Assembly (NCBI RefSeq): GCF_016909015.1
Contig: NZ_JAFBFA010000025.1
Location: 1-64,000, forward strand
Source of the DNA: Gracilibacillus alcaliphilus
Lineage (GTDB): Bacteria; Bacillota; Bacilli; Bacillales; Amphibacillaceae
Reading direction: 5' to 3'
Length of the DNA stretch: 64,000 nt
Shown: positions 28,398 through 38,604 of the stretch, piece after piece
Layout of the letters: every line of letters starts with the position of its first letter
Position numbering within the stretch: the first letter of the stretch is position 1
The notes under the pieces: model-generated
Database searches by the model: none
Told to the model about the DNA's origin: nothing
Seen by the model: the letters and a program-made list of their open reading frames with translations, nothing else
Position numbers and translations under genes: made by a program

Positions 28398-28570
28398 ATT
28401 TCTAAATAGGGATTCTCCAGTTCCCCCTCGATGGCAGGATTCATGCCCTGCAAATTAGTACCGCAAGCAGTATTCGCTCAGTACAGGAAAATAGTAAGAG
28501 ACTGGTCACAGGGAAATTACAAGCAGCTGCTTACAACCGAATCGACGATCAGACGGAAGCACTTACTTCT

Positions 28571-30721
28571 ATGATTGGCGAACATCAGGTAGATTATCGG
28601 TTTTTCATTGGCTTTAAGCTCCTGTTAAATGAGGAAGAAGTCAATATGAAGTCGATGGGAAAATCTGTTGCTACTTCCCTTTCTGCCTTTATTCGTGACG
28701 TGAATCATCACCTCATGGGAGATTTTGTTTCCATGCCTCATGATGAAATGAGACGTTTCTCTAAAATGGAATCTTTATTACAAAACAAAATAGCTAGACG
28801 TTTTAAGATCCGCCCTTTAAATAAAAATGATTTTGGCTATCTGATTGAACATCTTCATGGGCAATCAGACATTGCTTATGAGGAATATAATTATGCCCTC
28901 CCTCTAAAGAAGTTAAAAAAGGAAACGTTAGTGAAGCGTTATGACTTGATTAAACCAACTCGTTGTTTGATTGTGGAAAACCAACGTTATTTAAAAATCG
29001 AACAGGAAGAACAGACTACTTATGTTGCCTATTTTACGATCAATTCCATTGTAGGTGATTTGGAGTTTCCTTCAGATGAAATCTTTTATTATCAACAACA
29101 ACAATTCACCTTCCCGATTGATACGTCGATGAATGTGGAAATTGTAACGAATAAAAAAGCGTTAACTACTGTTCGCAATAAGAAAAAGGAATTGAAAGAC
29201 TTGGACAATCATGCATGGGAATCGGATAACGAGACAGGCAGCAATGTATTGGAAGCTTTAGAACAAGTCAATGAGCTGGAAGATGTCCTCGACCAAACAA
29301 AAGAATCCATGTACAAGTTAAGCTATGTCATTCGGGTATCTGCTTCTAGCTTGGATGAACTCAACCAACGCTGTAATGAAGTGAAAGATTTTTACGACGA
29401 CTTAAACGTGAAACTTATTCGCCCATTTGGCGATATGTTGGGCTTACATGGTGAATTTATTCCTGCCAGCAAGCGTTATATCAATGATTATGTACAGTAT
29501 GTGACCTCTGATTTTCTTGCAGGACTTGGGTTTGGAGCCACACAAATGCTAGGAGAAACAGAAGGGATTTATTTCGGCTATAATTTAGACACTGGAAGAA
29601 ATGTGTACCTCAATCCAAGCTTAGCCAGTCAAGGGGTGAAAGGTTCGGTCACCAATGCATTAGCTTCTGCATTCTTAGGTTCACTTGGTGGCGGGAAATC
29701 ATTCTCTAACAACTTACTCGTCTATTATGCCGTCCTATTTGGTGGTCAAGCCTTAATTGTTGACCCAAAAGCAGAACGTGGAAATTGGAAAGAAGCCTTA
29801 TCAGATATCGCAGAAGAAATTAATATCGTTAACCTTACTAGCGAAGAATCAAACAAGGGATTGCTTGATCCTTACGTCATTATGAAAAACAAAAAGGATT
29901 CAGAAAGCTTAGCGATTGATATTTTGACCTTTCTTACAGGCATATCTAGTCGGGATGGCGAAAAGTTTCCAGTCTTACGAAAAGCCATTCGAGCCGTTAG
30001 CCAGCAAGAAGAACGTGGCTTGTTTCTCGTTATCCAAGAACTAAGGAGTGACCCGAATCCACTTGCGGCTACCATTGCTGACCATATCGAAAGCTTTACG
30101 GACTATGATTTTGCCCATCTTCTCTTTTCAGATGGAACAGTAGAACATTCTATCAGTCTAGAAAAGCAATTAAATATTATTCAAGTGGCAGATTTAGTCT
30201 TACCAGACGCAGAAACCAGTTTTGAAGAATACACCACCATGGAATTATTGAGTGTTGCCATGTTGATTATTATTTCTACTTTTGCCCTGGACTTTATCCA
30301 CTCTGACCGAAGCATTTTTAAGATCGTTGACCTTGACGAAGCATGGACGTTTCTGCAAGTAGCACAAGGGAAAACATTGTCTAATAAGCTGGTGCGTGCA
30401 GGTCGTGCCATGAATGCTGGGGTATACTTTGTTACCCAGAATGCGGCAGATTTAACCGATGAAAAGCTAAAAAATAATATTGGTGTGAAGTTTGCTTTTC
30501 GTTCTAGGGATATTAATGAAATCAAAAAGACATTAGAATTCTTTGGAGTGGATAAAGAAGATGAAGGAAATCAGAAAAGACTTCGTGAACTAGAAAATGG
30601 CCAATGTTTGATTCAAGATTTATATGGGCGTGTGGGAATTATTCAAGTCCATCCTGTTTTCGAAGATTTATTTGATGCATTCGATACTCGACCACCTACA
30701 AATGAAAAAAAGACGAGGTGA
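28571..30721 (+). CDS. Orf16/VirB4-like conjugation ATPase, 5'-truncated
   Basis: Strongly resembles Tn916 Orf16. The Walker A is GSLGGGKSFSNN near residue 373 and a Walker B-type DLDEAWTF near 590. VirB4 ATPases power assembly and function of the conjugation channel. In-frame homology extends upstream of this ATG (DGRIHALQIST) to about 28430 and then stops, with a TAA at 28403-28405. About 70 N-terminal residues of the usual protein are therefore missing. Whether translation begins at 28571 or not at all is unclear. The stop lies five bases before the next gene. Confidence 0.85.
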   Translation: MIGEHQVDYRFFIGFKLLLNEEEVNMKSMGKSVATSLSAFIRDVNHHLMGDFVSMPHDEMRRFSKMESLLQNKIARRFKIRPLNKNDFGYLIEHLHGQSDIAYEEYNYALPLKKLKKETLVKRYDLIKPTRCLIVENQRYLKIEQEEQTTYVAYFTINSIVGDLEFPSDEIFYYQQQQFTFPIDTSMNVEIVTNKKALTTVRNKKKELKDLDNHAWESDNETGSNVLEALEQVNELEDVLDQTKESMYKLSYVIRVSASSLDELNQRCNEVKDFYDDLNVKLIRPFGDMLGLHGEFIPASKRYINDYVQYVTSDFLAGLGFGATQMLGETEGIYFGYNLDTGRNVYLNPSLASQGVKGSVTNALASAFLGSLGGGKSFSNNLLVYYAVLFGGQALIVDPKAERGNWKEALSDIAEEINIVNLTSEESNKGLLDPYVIMKNKKDSESLAIDILTFLTGISSRDGEKFPVLRKAIRAVSQQEERGLFLVIQELRSDPNPLAATIADHIESFTDYDFAHLLFSDGTVEHSISLEKQLNIIQVADLVLPDAETSFEEYTTMELLSVAMLIIISTFALDFIHSDRSIFKIVDLDEAWTFLQVAQGKTLSNKLVRAGRAMNAGVYFVTQNAADLTDEKLKNNIGVKFAFRSRDINEIKKTLEFFGVDKEDEGNQKRLRELENGQCLIQDLYGRVGIIQVHPVFEDLFDAFDTRPPTNEKKTR

Positions 30722-30725
30722 CGAT

Positions 30726-33074
30726 GTGAACAAACAAAAATGGAAAAAGATTATCCTAACGGCGGTACTCATTGGTGCTGCCGTTTTTCTATGTCTTCTC
30801 TTACTTGGTACATTCGCCCAAGCTGCCGGCTTAGTCGACGATACCGTATCCGAAGATAACCTCTATTCCCTTTATCCGCTTGACCATTATCAATTAGATT
30901 TTTATGTCGATTCGGGTTGGGATTGGTTACCTTGGAACTGGGATGATGGCATAGGTAAACAAGTCATGTATGGGTTGTATACGATCACCAATTTTATTTG
31001 GATTATCAATTTATATCTTTCCAATGCGACAGGCTATTTGGTGCAGCAGGCTTATTCCTTAGACTTTATTTCTGAAACAGCGAACGCTATCGGGAAAAAC
31101 ATGCAAACATTAGCTGGAATCACCCAAAAAGGATTTGGAACAGAAGGCTTTTATGTTGGTTTCCTGCTTCTATTTGTATTAGTGTTGGGAATTTATGTGA
31201 CCTACACAGGTTTAATGAAACGAGAAACGACAAAAGCGATACGAGCCATGACCAATTTTCTAGTGGTGTTTATCGTATCGGCTGCCTTTATTGCGTTTGC
31301 CCCAACGTATATTACGAAAATTAATGACTTTTCAGCAGATATTAGTAAGGCGGCATTGGATTTAGGAAGTAAAATCCTTATGCCAAGCTCCAATAGTCAA
31401 GGAAAGGATAGTGTTGATCTGATCCGTAACAATCTCTTTTCGATTCAGATAGAACAGCCTTGGCTCTTATTGCAGTTTGATAACTCGGATAAAGAAGCGA
31501 TTGGAGAAGAACGTGTTGAAAATCTGGTGTCCATCAGTCCTGACACCAACAATGGAGAAGACCGAGAAGAAGTAGTCAAGGCGGAAATTGAAGATTACGA
31601 CAATAAGAATTTGACGATTACCAAGACCACTACCCGTTTAGGGATGGTCTTCTTTTTATTTCTGTTTAATATCGGGATTTCCATATTCGTGTTTCTCTTG
31701 TCAGGGATGATGATTTTCTCACAAATTCTGTTTATTATTTTTGCGACGTTTCTACCGATCAGCTTTTTACTATCGATGATTCCTAGCTTTGAAAATATGG
31801 GGAAACAAGCGATTTTAAAACTGTTTAATGTGATTATGTTACGGGCTGGAATCACACTTGTTATTACGATTGCCTTTAGTATTTCTTCCATGTTGTACAG
31901 CTTAACGAACACCTATCCATTTTTCTTGATTGCCTTTCTGCAAATTGTCACCTTCGCAGGCATTTATATGAAACTTGGTGACATTATGGGTATGTTTCGA
32001 TTGCAAAGTAACGACAGTCAACAAGTCGGCCGGAGTGTTATGCGTCGCCCGAAACAAATGGCGTATCGCAGTGGTCGCAGGTTACAGCGTTCGATTGGGC
32101 GTACGTTGACAGGATTAACCACTGGGACAACAGTCGGAAAAATGATGAGTAAGTCAGGAAAAACACAAAACTCTTTCTCTCTTCGTCGTCCTATACAAAG
32201 CCTAAGCACTATGAGGACAAGCAAACAAGAGAAACCCAATCAGGAGAGAAAATCACTTAGTCAAAAGATCGGACAAACGACTGGAAAAGTGTTAGACACG
32301 AAAAATCGTGTACGTGCGAATATCCAGCATAGAAAGCAACAAGTCAAAGATTTACCAACTACAGCAACGTATGCAGTAGCACAAGGAAAGGAGCACTTGA
32401 AACGTCCTGTCAAAGACTTTAAAGCAGGCATAGTACAAGCGAAAAAACAGCGACAGCGTGAACATACAGAACGGACAGCGAAACATCGGCAGACAGTTGT
32501 AGAAAAGCGGCAGGTATTGGATAGACAGCAAAAGAAACAAATGCCTACCACGCTTTCCAAACCAAAACGTATGTTACAGAAAGAGCCTACTACTGTTTTA
32601 AAAAATACAAACCAGCCGAACAGTCTAAAAGAAAATAGGATTCCTGATGACAGAAAAAGAAGACGATTCGTCAAGCACCAAACGATTGCAGAAAAGCGAC
32701 AAGCATTAGATAGACAGCGAAAAAAACAAATGTCTACCGCCTTTTCCAATCAAAGGGGTGTTGTACCCAAAAAGCCTATCATTTCAACGACACAGAAAGT
32801 TCAATCAGCAGAAAAAAACATGCCTGCTCATAGAAAAGCTAGACGTGTGTTGGTTCAAACCGAAGGCAAACAAGCGGTCTTTCAGCCAGACAGGAAGGTT
32901 TACCGTTCTTATAGAGACACAAAGCAGCAAGGTCGGCACTCACATCCTGTCCGATTTACCAAACAAACTCCAAAATCAGAGCAACAATCGGTGATCAAAC
33001 GCCCTCCTCGAAAGCAGACACAGCAAAAATCAATACCTCCACGTCAGAAAAGAATGGTTAGGAGGAAACGATGA
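30726..33074 (+). CDS. Orf15-like polytopic conjugation membrane protein
   Basis: About 782 residues from GTG 30726, five bases after GAGGTG. An upstream in-frame ATG would overlap orf16. The N-terminal helix is followed by AGLVDDTVSEDNLYSLYPLD and WDWLPWNW, as in Tn916 Orf15. Further helices lie at about 80-200 and 290-430 (VirB6/TraG-type channel component), then a long Arg/Lys/Gln-rich cytoplasmic tail of about 330 residues. That tail contains an internal repeat: two similar units around TIAEKRQALDRQRKKQM. Confidence 0.9.
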   Translation: MNKQKWKKIILTAVLIGAAVFLCLLLLGTFAQAAGLVDDTVSEDNLYSLYPLDHYQLDFYVDSGWDWLPWNWDDGIGKQVMYGLYTITNFIWIINLYLSNATGYLVQQAYSLDFISETANAIGKNMQTLAGITQKGFGTEGFYVGFLLLFVLVLGIYVTYTGLMKRETTKAIRAMTNFLVVFIVSAAFIAFAPTYITKINDFSADISKAALDLGSKILMPSSNSQGKDSVDLIRNNLFSIQIEQPWLLLQFDNSDKEAIGEERVENLVSISPDTNNGEDREEVVKAEIEDYDNKNLTITKTTTRLGMVFFLFLFNIGISIFVFLLSGMMIFSQILFIIFATFLPISFLLSMIPSFENMGKQAILKLFNVIMLRAGITLVITIAFSISSMLYSLTNTYPFFLIAFLQIVTFAGIYMKLGDIMGMFRLQSNDSQQVGRSVMRRPKQMAYRSGRRLQRSIGRTLTGLTTGTTVGKMMSKSGKTQNSFSLRRPIQSLSTMRTSKQEKPNQERKSLSQKIGQTTGKVLDTKNRVRANIQHRKQQVKDLPTTATYAVAQGKEHLKRPVKDFKAGIVQAKKQRQREHTERTAKHRQTVVEKRQVLDRQQKKQMPTTLSKPKRMLQKEPTTVLKNTNQPNSLKENRIPDDRKRRRFVKHQTIAEKRQALDRQRKKQMSTAFSNQRGVVPKKPIISTTQKVQSAEKNMPAHRKARRVLVQTEGKQAVFQPDRKVYRSYRDTKQQGRHSHPVRFTKQTPKSEQQSVIKRPPRKQTQQKSIPPRQKRMVRRKR

Positions 33075-34102
33075 TGATATTTTTACGATTAAAAAGCCTG
33101 TTGACTGTTGGTGGTATAGGATTTTTGGCATTTTTAGGGTTACTTGCTTTTGTGGCTATCTTTATATCTGATGAAACAGGAGATTTCGATTCTTCCATGG
33201 ATTTAGGTTCACCAGATTATCTTCAACATATCGCTCTATCAGAAGATGTATTAGCCCATCAACCGATGGTGGAAAAATACGCAAATAAATATGGTATTAG
33301 CGACTATGTTCCGGTATTGCTTGCGATTATTGCAGTAGAAAGTGGCGGGAATGCAGTAGACGTTATGCAAAGTAGTGAATCACTGGGATTACCACCTAAC
33401 ACCTTAGATACAGAAGCGTCCATTGAACAAGGAACAAAATATTTTGCGGAGTTAATAAAGTCAGCAAAAACAAAAGGTGTTGATGATAAAACTATCATGC
33501 AAGCCTATAATTACGGTGGCGGTTTTATTGATTATGTCGCAGGTCGAGGGAAAACCTATTCTTTTGAACTGGCGCAAAATTTTGCGAAAGAACGATCGGG
33601 CGGAAAGAAAGTTACCTACTCTAATCCCGTTGCATTAGAGAAAAATGGAGGTTGGAGATTTGGCTATGGCAATATGTTTTATATCGATTTGTTGCAGCTT
33701 TACCTTCGTGTGCCATCCTTTGATGATGACACCTTTCAATTAGTTATGGAAGAAGCCTTAAGATATGAAAATTACCCTTATGTTTTTGGGGGGAGCAATC
33801 CGAATACCTCTTTTGATTGCAGCGGATTAACACAATGGGTTTATCGCAAGGCTGGGATTAACTTACCTCGAACCGCTCAACAGCAATATGACGCAACGGA
33901 ACACATTCCTTTATCGGAAGCAAAACCGGGTGATTTAGTGTTTTTCCATTCTACGTATAACACCGCCAATTATGTAACTCACCTCGGCATATATGTTGGA
34001 AATAATCAAATGTATCATGCGGGTTCACCAATTGGCTATGCCGATTTAACTTCTTCTTACTGGCAAGCACATTTTGTCGGAGCAGGACGTATCAAAAACT
34101 AA
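33071..34102 (+). CDS. Orf14/CwlT-like bifunctional cell-wall hydrolase
   Basis: 343 residues: an N-terminal membrane anchor (about 10-32), a lysozyme-like muramidase domain with catalytic Glu in AVESGGNA near residue 95, and a C-terminal NlpC/P60 domain with Cys in FDCSGLTQW near 250 and His in THLGIYVG near 305. Orf14 of Tn916 and CwlT of ICEBs1 open the cell wall for the conjugation channel. The start overlaps the orf15 stop by four bases. Confidence 0.93.
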   Translation: MMIFLRLKSLLTVGGIGFLAFLGLLAFVAIFISDETGDFDSSMDLGSPDYLQHIALSEDVLAHQPMVEKYANKYGISDYVPVLLAIIAVESGGNAVDVMQSSESLGLPPNTLDTEASIEQGTKYFAELIKSAKTKGVDDKTIMQAYNYGGGFIDYVAGRGKTYSFELAQNFAKERSGGKKVTYSNPVALEKNGGWRFGYGNMFYIDLLQLYLRVPSFDDDTFQLVMEEALRYENYPYVFGGSNPNTSFDCSGLTQWVYRKAGINLPRTAQQQYDATEHIPLSEAKPGDLVFFHSTYNTANYVTHLGIYVGNNQMYHAGSPIGYADLTSSYWQAHFVGAGRIKN

Positions 34103-34119
34103 GGAAAGGTTGGGATAGC

Positions 34120-35031
34120 ATGAAGCTACCTTTTAGTAAAAAAGAAAAACAGACACAGCCAAAGAAATTAAAAAAGGTAAAAGTGAGAACCATTGGAAAG
34201 CATAAAAAGTCGGTTCTTTTTTTGTGGATTCTATTAATCAGCAGTCTTGCCTTTGGAATCTATAAAAACTTTACAGCAATTGATCAGCATACCATTCATG
34301 AAACAAAAGTCATTGAAGAGCATATGCAGGACACAAGCGCTATGGAGAGTTTTACGAAAGATTTTGTGAAAGACTATTATACGTGGGTAAATAACACAGA
34401 AGCATTGGAAGAACGAACCGATAAGCTTCAGCGCTATTTAACAGAAGAATTGCAAGTCTTAAACGTTGACATGGTTCGAGAAGATATTCCGACCAGTTCC
34501 AGTGTAAAAGATATAAGTATTTGGTCGATTACAGAAGAAACAGAAGCTACTTTCTCGGTCGTCTACTCTGTACAACAACAGATTAAGGAAGACAAGGAGA
34601 GCAAGTTAACAAATTCAACTTATCGCATAGCACTTCATCAGGACGAACAAGGGAACCTTGTTATTACCCAAAATCCTACCTTATGGAGTAAGCCCGAGAA
34701 AGCAACCTATACACCTGAACAAAGAAAAAATAACGGTACGGTAGATTCTTCAACGATGGAAGAAGTCACTTTATTTTTAGAAACGTTCTTTGCTTCTTAT
34801 CCTACTGCAACAGATCAAGAACTGGCTTATTATGTAGAAAACAATGCCCTCCCACCTATTGAAAAAGATTATACGTTTTCTGAACTTGTTAATCCAGTCT
34901 TTCAAGAACAAGATAATCAAATAAAGGTGTGGGTGACGGTAAAGTATTTGGAGGAGGTGACAAAAGCGACACAGCTTTCTCAATACGAGCTCATCCTAGA
35001 AAAAGATACAAATTGGATGATTGTCGAATAA
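34120..35031 (+). CDS. TcpC/Orf13-family conjugal transfer protein (copy B)
   Basis: 303 residues: a basic N-terminus, one membrane helix (about 28-48), and two NTF2-like domains as in TcpC/Orf13 and ConC of ICEBs1, which are needed for the transfer channel. It lies 17 bases after orf14. It is a close relative of the protein at 106-1017. They share GIYKNFTAIDQHT and VITQNPTLWS, so the two elements are sister copies rather than distant relatives. Confidence 0.92.
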   Translation: MKLPFSKKEKQTQPKKLKKVKVRTIGKHKKSVLFLWILLISSLAFGIYKNFTAIDQHTIHETKVIEEHMQDTSAMESFTKDFVKDYYTWVNNTEALEERTDKLQRYLTEELQVLNVDMVREDIPTSSSVKDISIWSITEETEATFSVVYSVQQQIKEDKESKLTNSTYRIALHQDEQGNLVITQNPTLWSKPEKATYTPEQRKNNGTVDSSTMEEVTLFLETFFASYPTATDQELAYYVENNALPPIEKDYTFSELVNPVFQEQDNQIKVWVTVKYLEEVTKATQLSQYELILEKDTNWMIVE

Positions 35032-35059
35032 GAAAACTTCATGGAGCTTCCAAGTAAAA

Positions 35060-35101
35060 CCATCACTATTTGTTTGATTAGCATAGAACAAGTAGTGATG
35101 G
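35060..35101. terminator. Terminator-like hairpin after orf13
   Basis: A 13-bp stem (CCATCACTATTTG with CAAGTAGTGATGG, one G-T pair) is followed by CTTCTTCT. It sits between convergent genes and probably ends transcription of the transfer operon. Confidence 0.65.
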
Positions 35102-35114
35102 CTTCTTCTAAAAG

Positions 35115-35300
35115 CTATTGTCCATCTTCTTCAATACGAAACAGTTCATTCATATCTTTAATATTTAGTGTATTCACGATTTTATCTAAATGATCTAATT
35201 GTATTCGTTGTCGTCTATTATTTGTTAGTGCACTAAGCGTATCATGTCGAATACCAGTTTTAATGTGTAATTGAGTAACAGACACGTTATCGGGTGTCAC
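35115..35300 (-). CDS. Short Xre/YozG-like HTH protein, N-terminus doubtful
   Basis: 61 codons with a Cro/CI helix-turn-helix: VTQLHIKTGIRHDTLSALTN, then IQLDHLDKIVNTLNIKDMNELF. Proteins of this kind normally begin several residues earlier. The only start in this frame is a GTG without a ribosome site, while an ATG eight bases upstream is in another frame. A small deletion near 35300 may have damaged it. It would be the transcriptional regulator placed after orf13 in this group of elements. Confidence 0.55.
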   Translation of the reverse strand: MTPDNVSVTQLHIKTGIRHDTLSALTNNRRQRIQLDHLDKIVNTLNIKDMNELFRIEEDGQ

Positions 35301-35491
35301 TAGTCATGTTATTCCAAAATTAGGAAAATGACGTGCGTTTTGATTAAGTAACTACTTTGTAGATTTGCATGTTCATAATTATCTGGAAAAACCAATATGA
35401 CAGTATAAGACAAAATAGAGGCTGTTTATATAATCTAGAAGGTAAGTAAGATCGAAAAAACATCTGCTTTATCTAAATGCTGAGCGATGTC

Positions 35492-36835
35492 TTAAGACAC
35501 TGCTTTTTTCTTGAAATACAAAATATATTCAATAATTAACACAAGAATAATAGATAGTCCAAACAATGGCATCAACATACCAAGTACTATTAACATCAAT
35601 ATAACAGAAATAGAAACTGGTTTGTTAACTCTTTTGGGGAGTATTTTAGGAAAGCTTTTGGTACGTTTGATCCAAGATACAAAACCAATTACGATAGTAC
35701 CCAAAAATGCAATACAGACCAATAGGTTCATTATTTTATTTGGCAAACCAAATAAATGACCCTCATGTAATGGAATGCCCCAAGTAAACCATTTACCAAT
35801 GATACCATACTCTTCATAATCCACTTTTCCTAGCTTTTCGCCGCTATATTGATCATAATAAACGGTTGTTTCTTCATCTGGTGAAACATCCAGCCCAGTG
35901 ACACCTGAATTACTCCCTTTAGATACAGTGAATACGCCTTTTTCATCTGATGGATATACAATAGAAAACGGCTTAGAAATACCCTCTTCTTGAGCGATAC
36001 TACTAATTTCATCAACTGTTATTTGGTTAGGTAAATTAGTAACTGAACCTAGTGTGCCATGATGATCAGCATGTCCTTTATGTTCATCATTATCAGACAT
36101 TGGTTCTTTTTTACTTCTAGTCGCCCAAGGAATCTCATTAACGTCTGAATTAGGTGGATTATAACGTAACTCTGTACGTCCTAAATTTGGATAATCTTCT
36201 CCCAACTTACTAATATGACTTCCCATGAATGCTGACCATGGAAGACCAGTTAATACAATAACAAACAATGGTATGGCTAGAATTAATCCTAATAAAGCAT
36301 GCCATTTTTGAAATCTTAATTTCTTATTTTTATTCGTAATGAGTTTCTTTTTAACTAACATATAAGTTCCAGAAACAATCATGAAAATAGTCCAACATGC
36401 AGTTAACTCTACCAGATAGTTAATAAATGTGTTTTCCGTAAATAGTGAACTATGTACGTTTCTCATTACATTAGAATAAGTATATTTAGTTTCTTGGCTA
36501 GCAACTATTTGATTGTTTTCATCTAAAAAGATATACTGTTGATTCCCATCTTCATTACTAATTGTTACTCTATCATTATAAGGTTCTTCCATAATACTAA
36601 TCTTGTTTATACTGTAACCATTATACGTTTCCTCAATCTCTTTAACGGCTTGTTTAAGTGTTTGTTGTTCAGTTTCTTCACTTTTACCAAAAAATTCATG
36701 TTGATATATTTTATTTTCCACATCAGTGAAAAAAAGATACCCGATACCTGATAAAGTTAACGTAAGTAATAATGGAGTGATAAACAATGCTGCATAAAAA
36801 TGAAACCTTTGTAAAGGATTATAGGTATTTTTCAA
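35492..36835 (-). CDS. PepSY-domain four-TM membrane protein
   Basis: 447 residues: four membrane helices and a large external region with PepSY-like repeats, ending in LHEGHLFGLPNKI and WIKR, typical of PepSY_TM proteins. These are often linked to iron, heme or copper handling or flavin-type reductases. A His/Asp-rich loop (DNDEHKGHADHHG, about residue 250) suggests metal binding. It is in the same orientation as the Nos-like cluster about 200 bases upstream and probably part of the same metal-related cargo. Confidence 0.8.
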   Translation of the reverse strand: MKNTYNPLQRFHFYAALFITPLLLTLTLSGIGYLFFTDVENKIYQHEFFGKSEETEQQTLKQAVKEIEETYNGYSINKISIMEEPYNDRVTISNEDGNQQYIFLDENNQIVASQETKYTYSNVMRNVHSSLFTENTFINYLVELTACWTIFMIVSGTYMLVKKKLITNKNKKLRFQKWHALLGLILAIPLFVIVLTGLPWSAFMGSHISKLGEDYPNLGRTELRYNPPNSDVNEIPWATRSKKEPMSDNDEHKGHADHHGTLGSVTNLPNQITVDEISSIAQEEGISKPFSIVYPSDEKGVFTVSKGSNSGVTGLDVSPDEETTVYYDQYSGEKLGKVDYEEYGIIGKWFTWGIPLHEGHLFGLPNKIMNLLVCIAFLGTIVIGFVSWIKRTKSFPKILPKRVNKPVSISVILMLIVLGMLMPLFGLSIILVLIIEYILYFKKKAVS

Positions 36836-37040
36836 ATTAAGTTACACTCCTTTTTATTCTTTTATAAACATCTTTGGCTCATATACATATAAGCACGTTT
36901 TATCGCAGTGTAACTGGCTAGGACTGCGATTACTCGCTCCATCGAAGAGCTTTTGTAAGACTCCTGCTTCAAGCAATAAGGGATCTCGTCATTTCTAAGT
37001 GGGAGATCCAACAGCAAGTAACGGCCCGATTAGTTGAACT

Positions 37041-37766
37041 TTATTTTTCTTGAATAGAATTGCAATAAAGCTGTTGAAATGTTTCATATAAACCGGTATC
37101 ACGGTACTGATTAATTGGAGTTTTACTAATCACCTCACCTTCACTAAGAAACAAAACTTCATCAGCAATTTGTTCAGCAATATGAAGGTCATGAGTTGAA
37201 AAGATAATTGTTTGTCCATTTTTTTTAGCTTGTAGCATAAGATCGCAAAATTGTTTCACCCAATATGGGTCTAATCCGTTCGTCGGCTCATCCAAGATAA
37301 GTATATTTGGATTTGCCAAGAGTGCTTGAGCTAACAAAAGACGTTGATTCATTCCTTTTGAGAAGTTACCTACCTTCTCATTTAATTTATCAAGGAGACC
37401 CACTTCTTCTAATGTTTCTTCGTATCTTGTCTTACCAATGCTTTTGATTTTTGAATAAAAGTGAATCGTTTCTTTTGTTGTCATTGACTTTTGAAACTGA
37501 AAATCATCAGGCATATAACCAAATTGCTTTAAAAATAGCTGTTTATGTTTTTTTCTATTCAGTCCATTGATTGTTACATGTCCTGTCGTTGGTTTAATCA
37601 ACCCCACAATCAAGCGGATAAGTGTACTTTTACCTGCCCCGTTACCGCCACATAAAGCAAGTATCTTCCCACTGGAAAGGTGATAATCGAGAGGCAGCAG
37701 TAATTGCTTTTTCTTGTTACGTTTCGATAAACCTTGTATATCAACTGCTATGTCACACTGTTCCAT
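37041..37766 (-). CDS. nosF: NosF-like ABC transporter ATPase
   Basis: About 241 residues from ATG 37766 (MEQCDI). Walker A is GGNGAGKST near residue 35, signature FSKGMNQRL near 133, Walker B ILILDEPTNGLD near 155 and H-loop FSTHD. It overlaps the end of the NosY-like permease by 14 bases. With NosY, NosF forms a transporter that acts with NosD and NosL in copper-site maturation of nitrous oxide reductase. No nosZ is in this window. Symbol given from gene order. Confidence 0.8.
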   Translation of the reverse strand: MEQCDIAVDIQGLSKRNKKKQLLLPLDYHLSSGKILALCGGNGAGKSTLIRLIVGLIKPTTGHVTINGLNRKKHKQLFLKQFGYMPDDFQFQKSMTTKETIHFYSKIKSIGKTRYEETLEEVGLLDKLNEKVGNFSKGMNQRLLLAQALLANPNILILDEPTNGLDPYWVKQFCDLMLQAKKNGQTIIFSTHDLHIAEQIADEVLFLSEGEVISKTPINQYRDTGLYETFQQLYCNSIQEK

Positions 37767-38586
37767 TATATTCACCTCTGCTCCAGATAAAACCACCAAT
37801 AAATACGGATAGGAGTATCCAACTTAAAATTATTGCCGAAAAAATAAGTAATCCATTGTTACTCGTTGCCCATGTAATCCACTGATAATAGTCTGGACCA
37901 AAAGCTGAACCAGCTCCCATTTTCATAATGGAAAAAACACGAACAAATTCTGCAGGATTTAAAAGGGTCAGCGCTTGTAAGATAGGTTGAACTAATTTAT
38001 ACGATGGTAAATGACTGAGTGTACTAATCATTAACAATGGCCAAATCATAATGGTCAAAAACCATACTGTTATTCCCAGGACAAGTGATTGCCAACGATT
38101 CTTCACAATGGAACCGATGAGTAGAGCGATACTTAAATAAACCAACGCTAAAACAATAGAGAATAGTAAAAAGAAAGTTAACGTACTCATACTTAATCTT
38201 TGTCCAAATACTAGGGTGATAGTTCCAGCAAGTCCAAAACTAAAAAAGAGCATAGCTACAAGGATAACAGCTAGACCGAGCCATTTTCCCCATAAAAACG
38301 TATAGACGGAGATTGGATAGGTAGAAAGTAATCCCCACTGACCATCTTCTTTTTCACTGGTTACTGAAAATCCCCCAAGTAACAGGGTAATTAACGGTAA
38401 TAAATATAAAGTCATGTTTATTACCGTTCCAGTCATATCATTATATCCTTCGACAGTTCCAACACCTGATTGTAACAATAATATAGCAATTGTAAATATA
38501 TTCAAAAGGATTAAAAAGGCATAGGTCCAAGAGTTTCTGAATCCTAGTTTTATTTCTCTCTTCGCTACTGTTAGGATATGCAACAT
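37753..38586 (-). CDS. nosY: NosY-like ABC-2 permease
   Basis: 277 residues with six helices. The motifs SEKEDGQWGLLSTYPISVYTF (start of the ABC-2 core) and WLFLTIMIWPLL fit the NosY type. It lies between the NosL-like lipoprotein and the NosF-like ATPase on the minus strand, 18 bases after nosL. Its assignment rests mainly on that order. Confidence 0.78.
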   Translation of the reverse strand: MLHILTVAKREIKLGFRNSWTYAFLILLNIFTIAILLLQSGVGTVEGYNDMTGTVINMTLYLLPLITLLLGGFSVTSEKEDGQWGLLSTYPISVYTFLWGKWLGLAVILVAMLFFSFGLAGTITLVFGQRLSMSTLTFFLLFSIVLALVYLSIALLIGSIVKNRWQSLVLGITVWFLTIMIWPLLMISTLSHLPSYKLVQPILQALTLLNPAEFVRVFSIMKMGAGSAFGPDYYQWITWATSNNGLLIFSAIILSWILLSVFIGGFIWSRGEYNGTV

Positions 38587-38604
38587 GTTATCACCTTTAT
38601 CTTA

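Noticed and set aside
36902..36930. ATCGCAGT/ACTGCGAT inverted repeat as a terminator of nosF
   Set aside because: The stem is good, but on the nosF strand it is followed by A, not T, so a terminator call is not supported.
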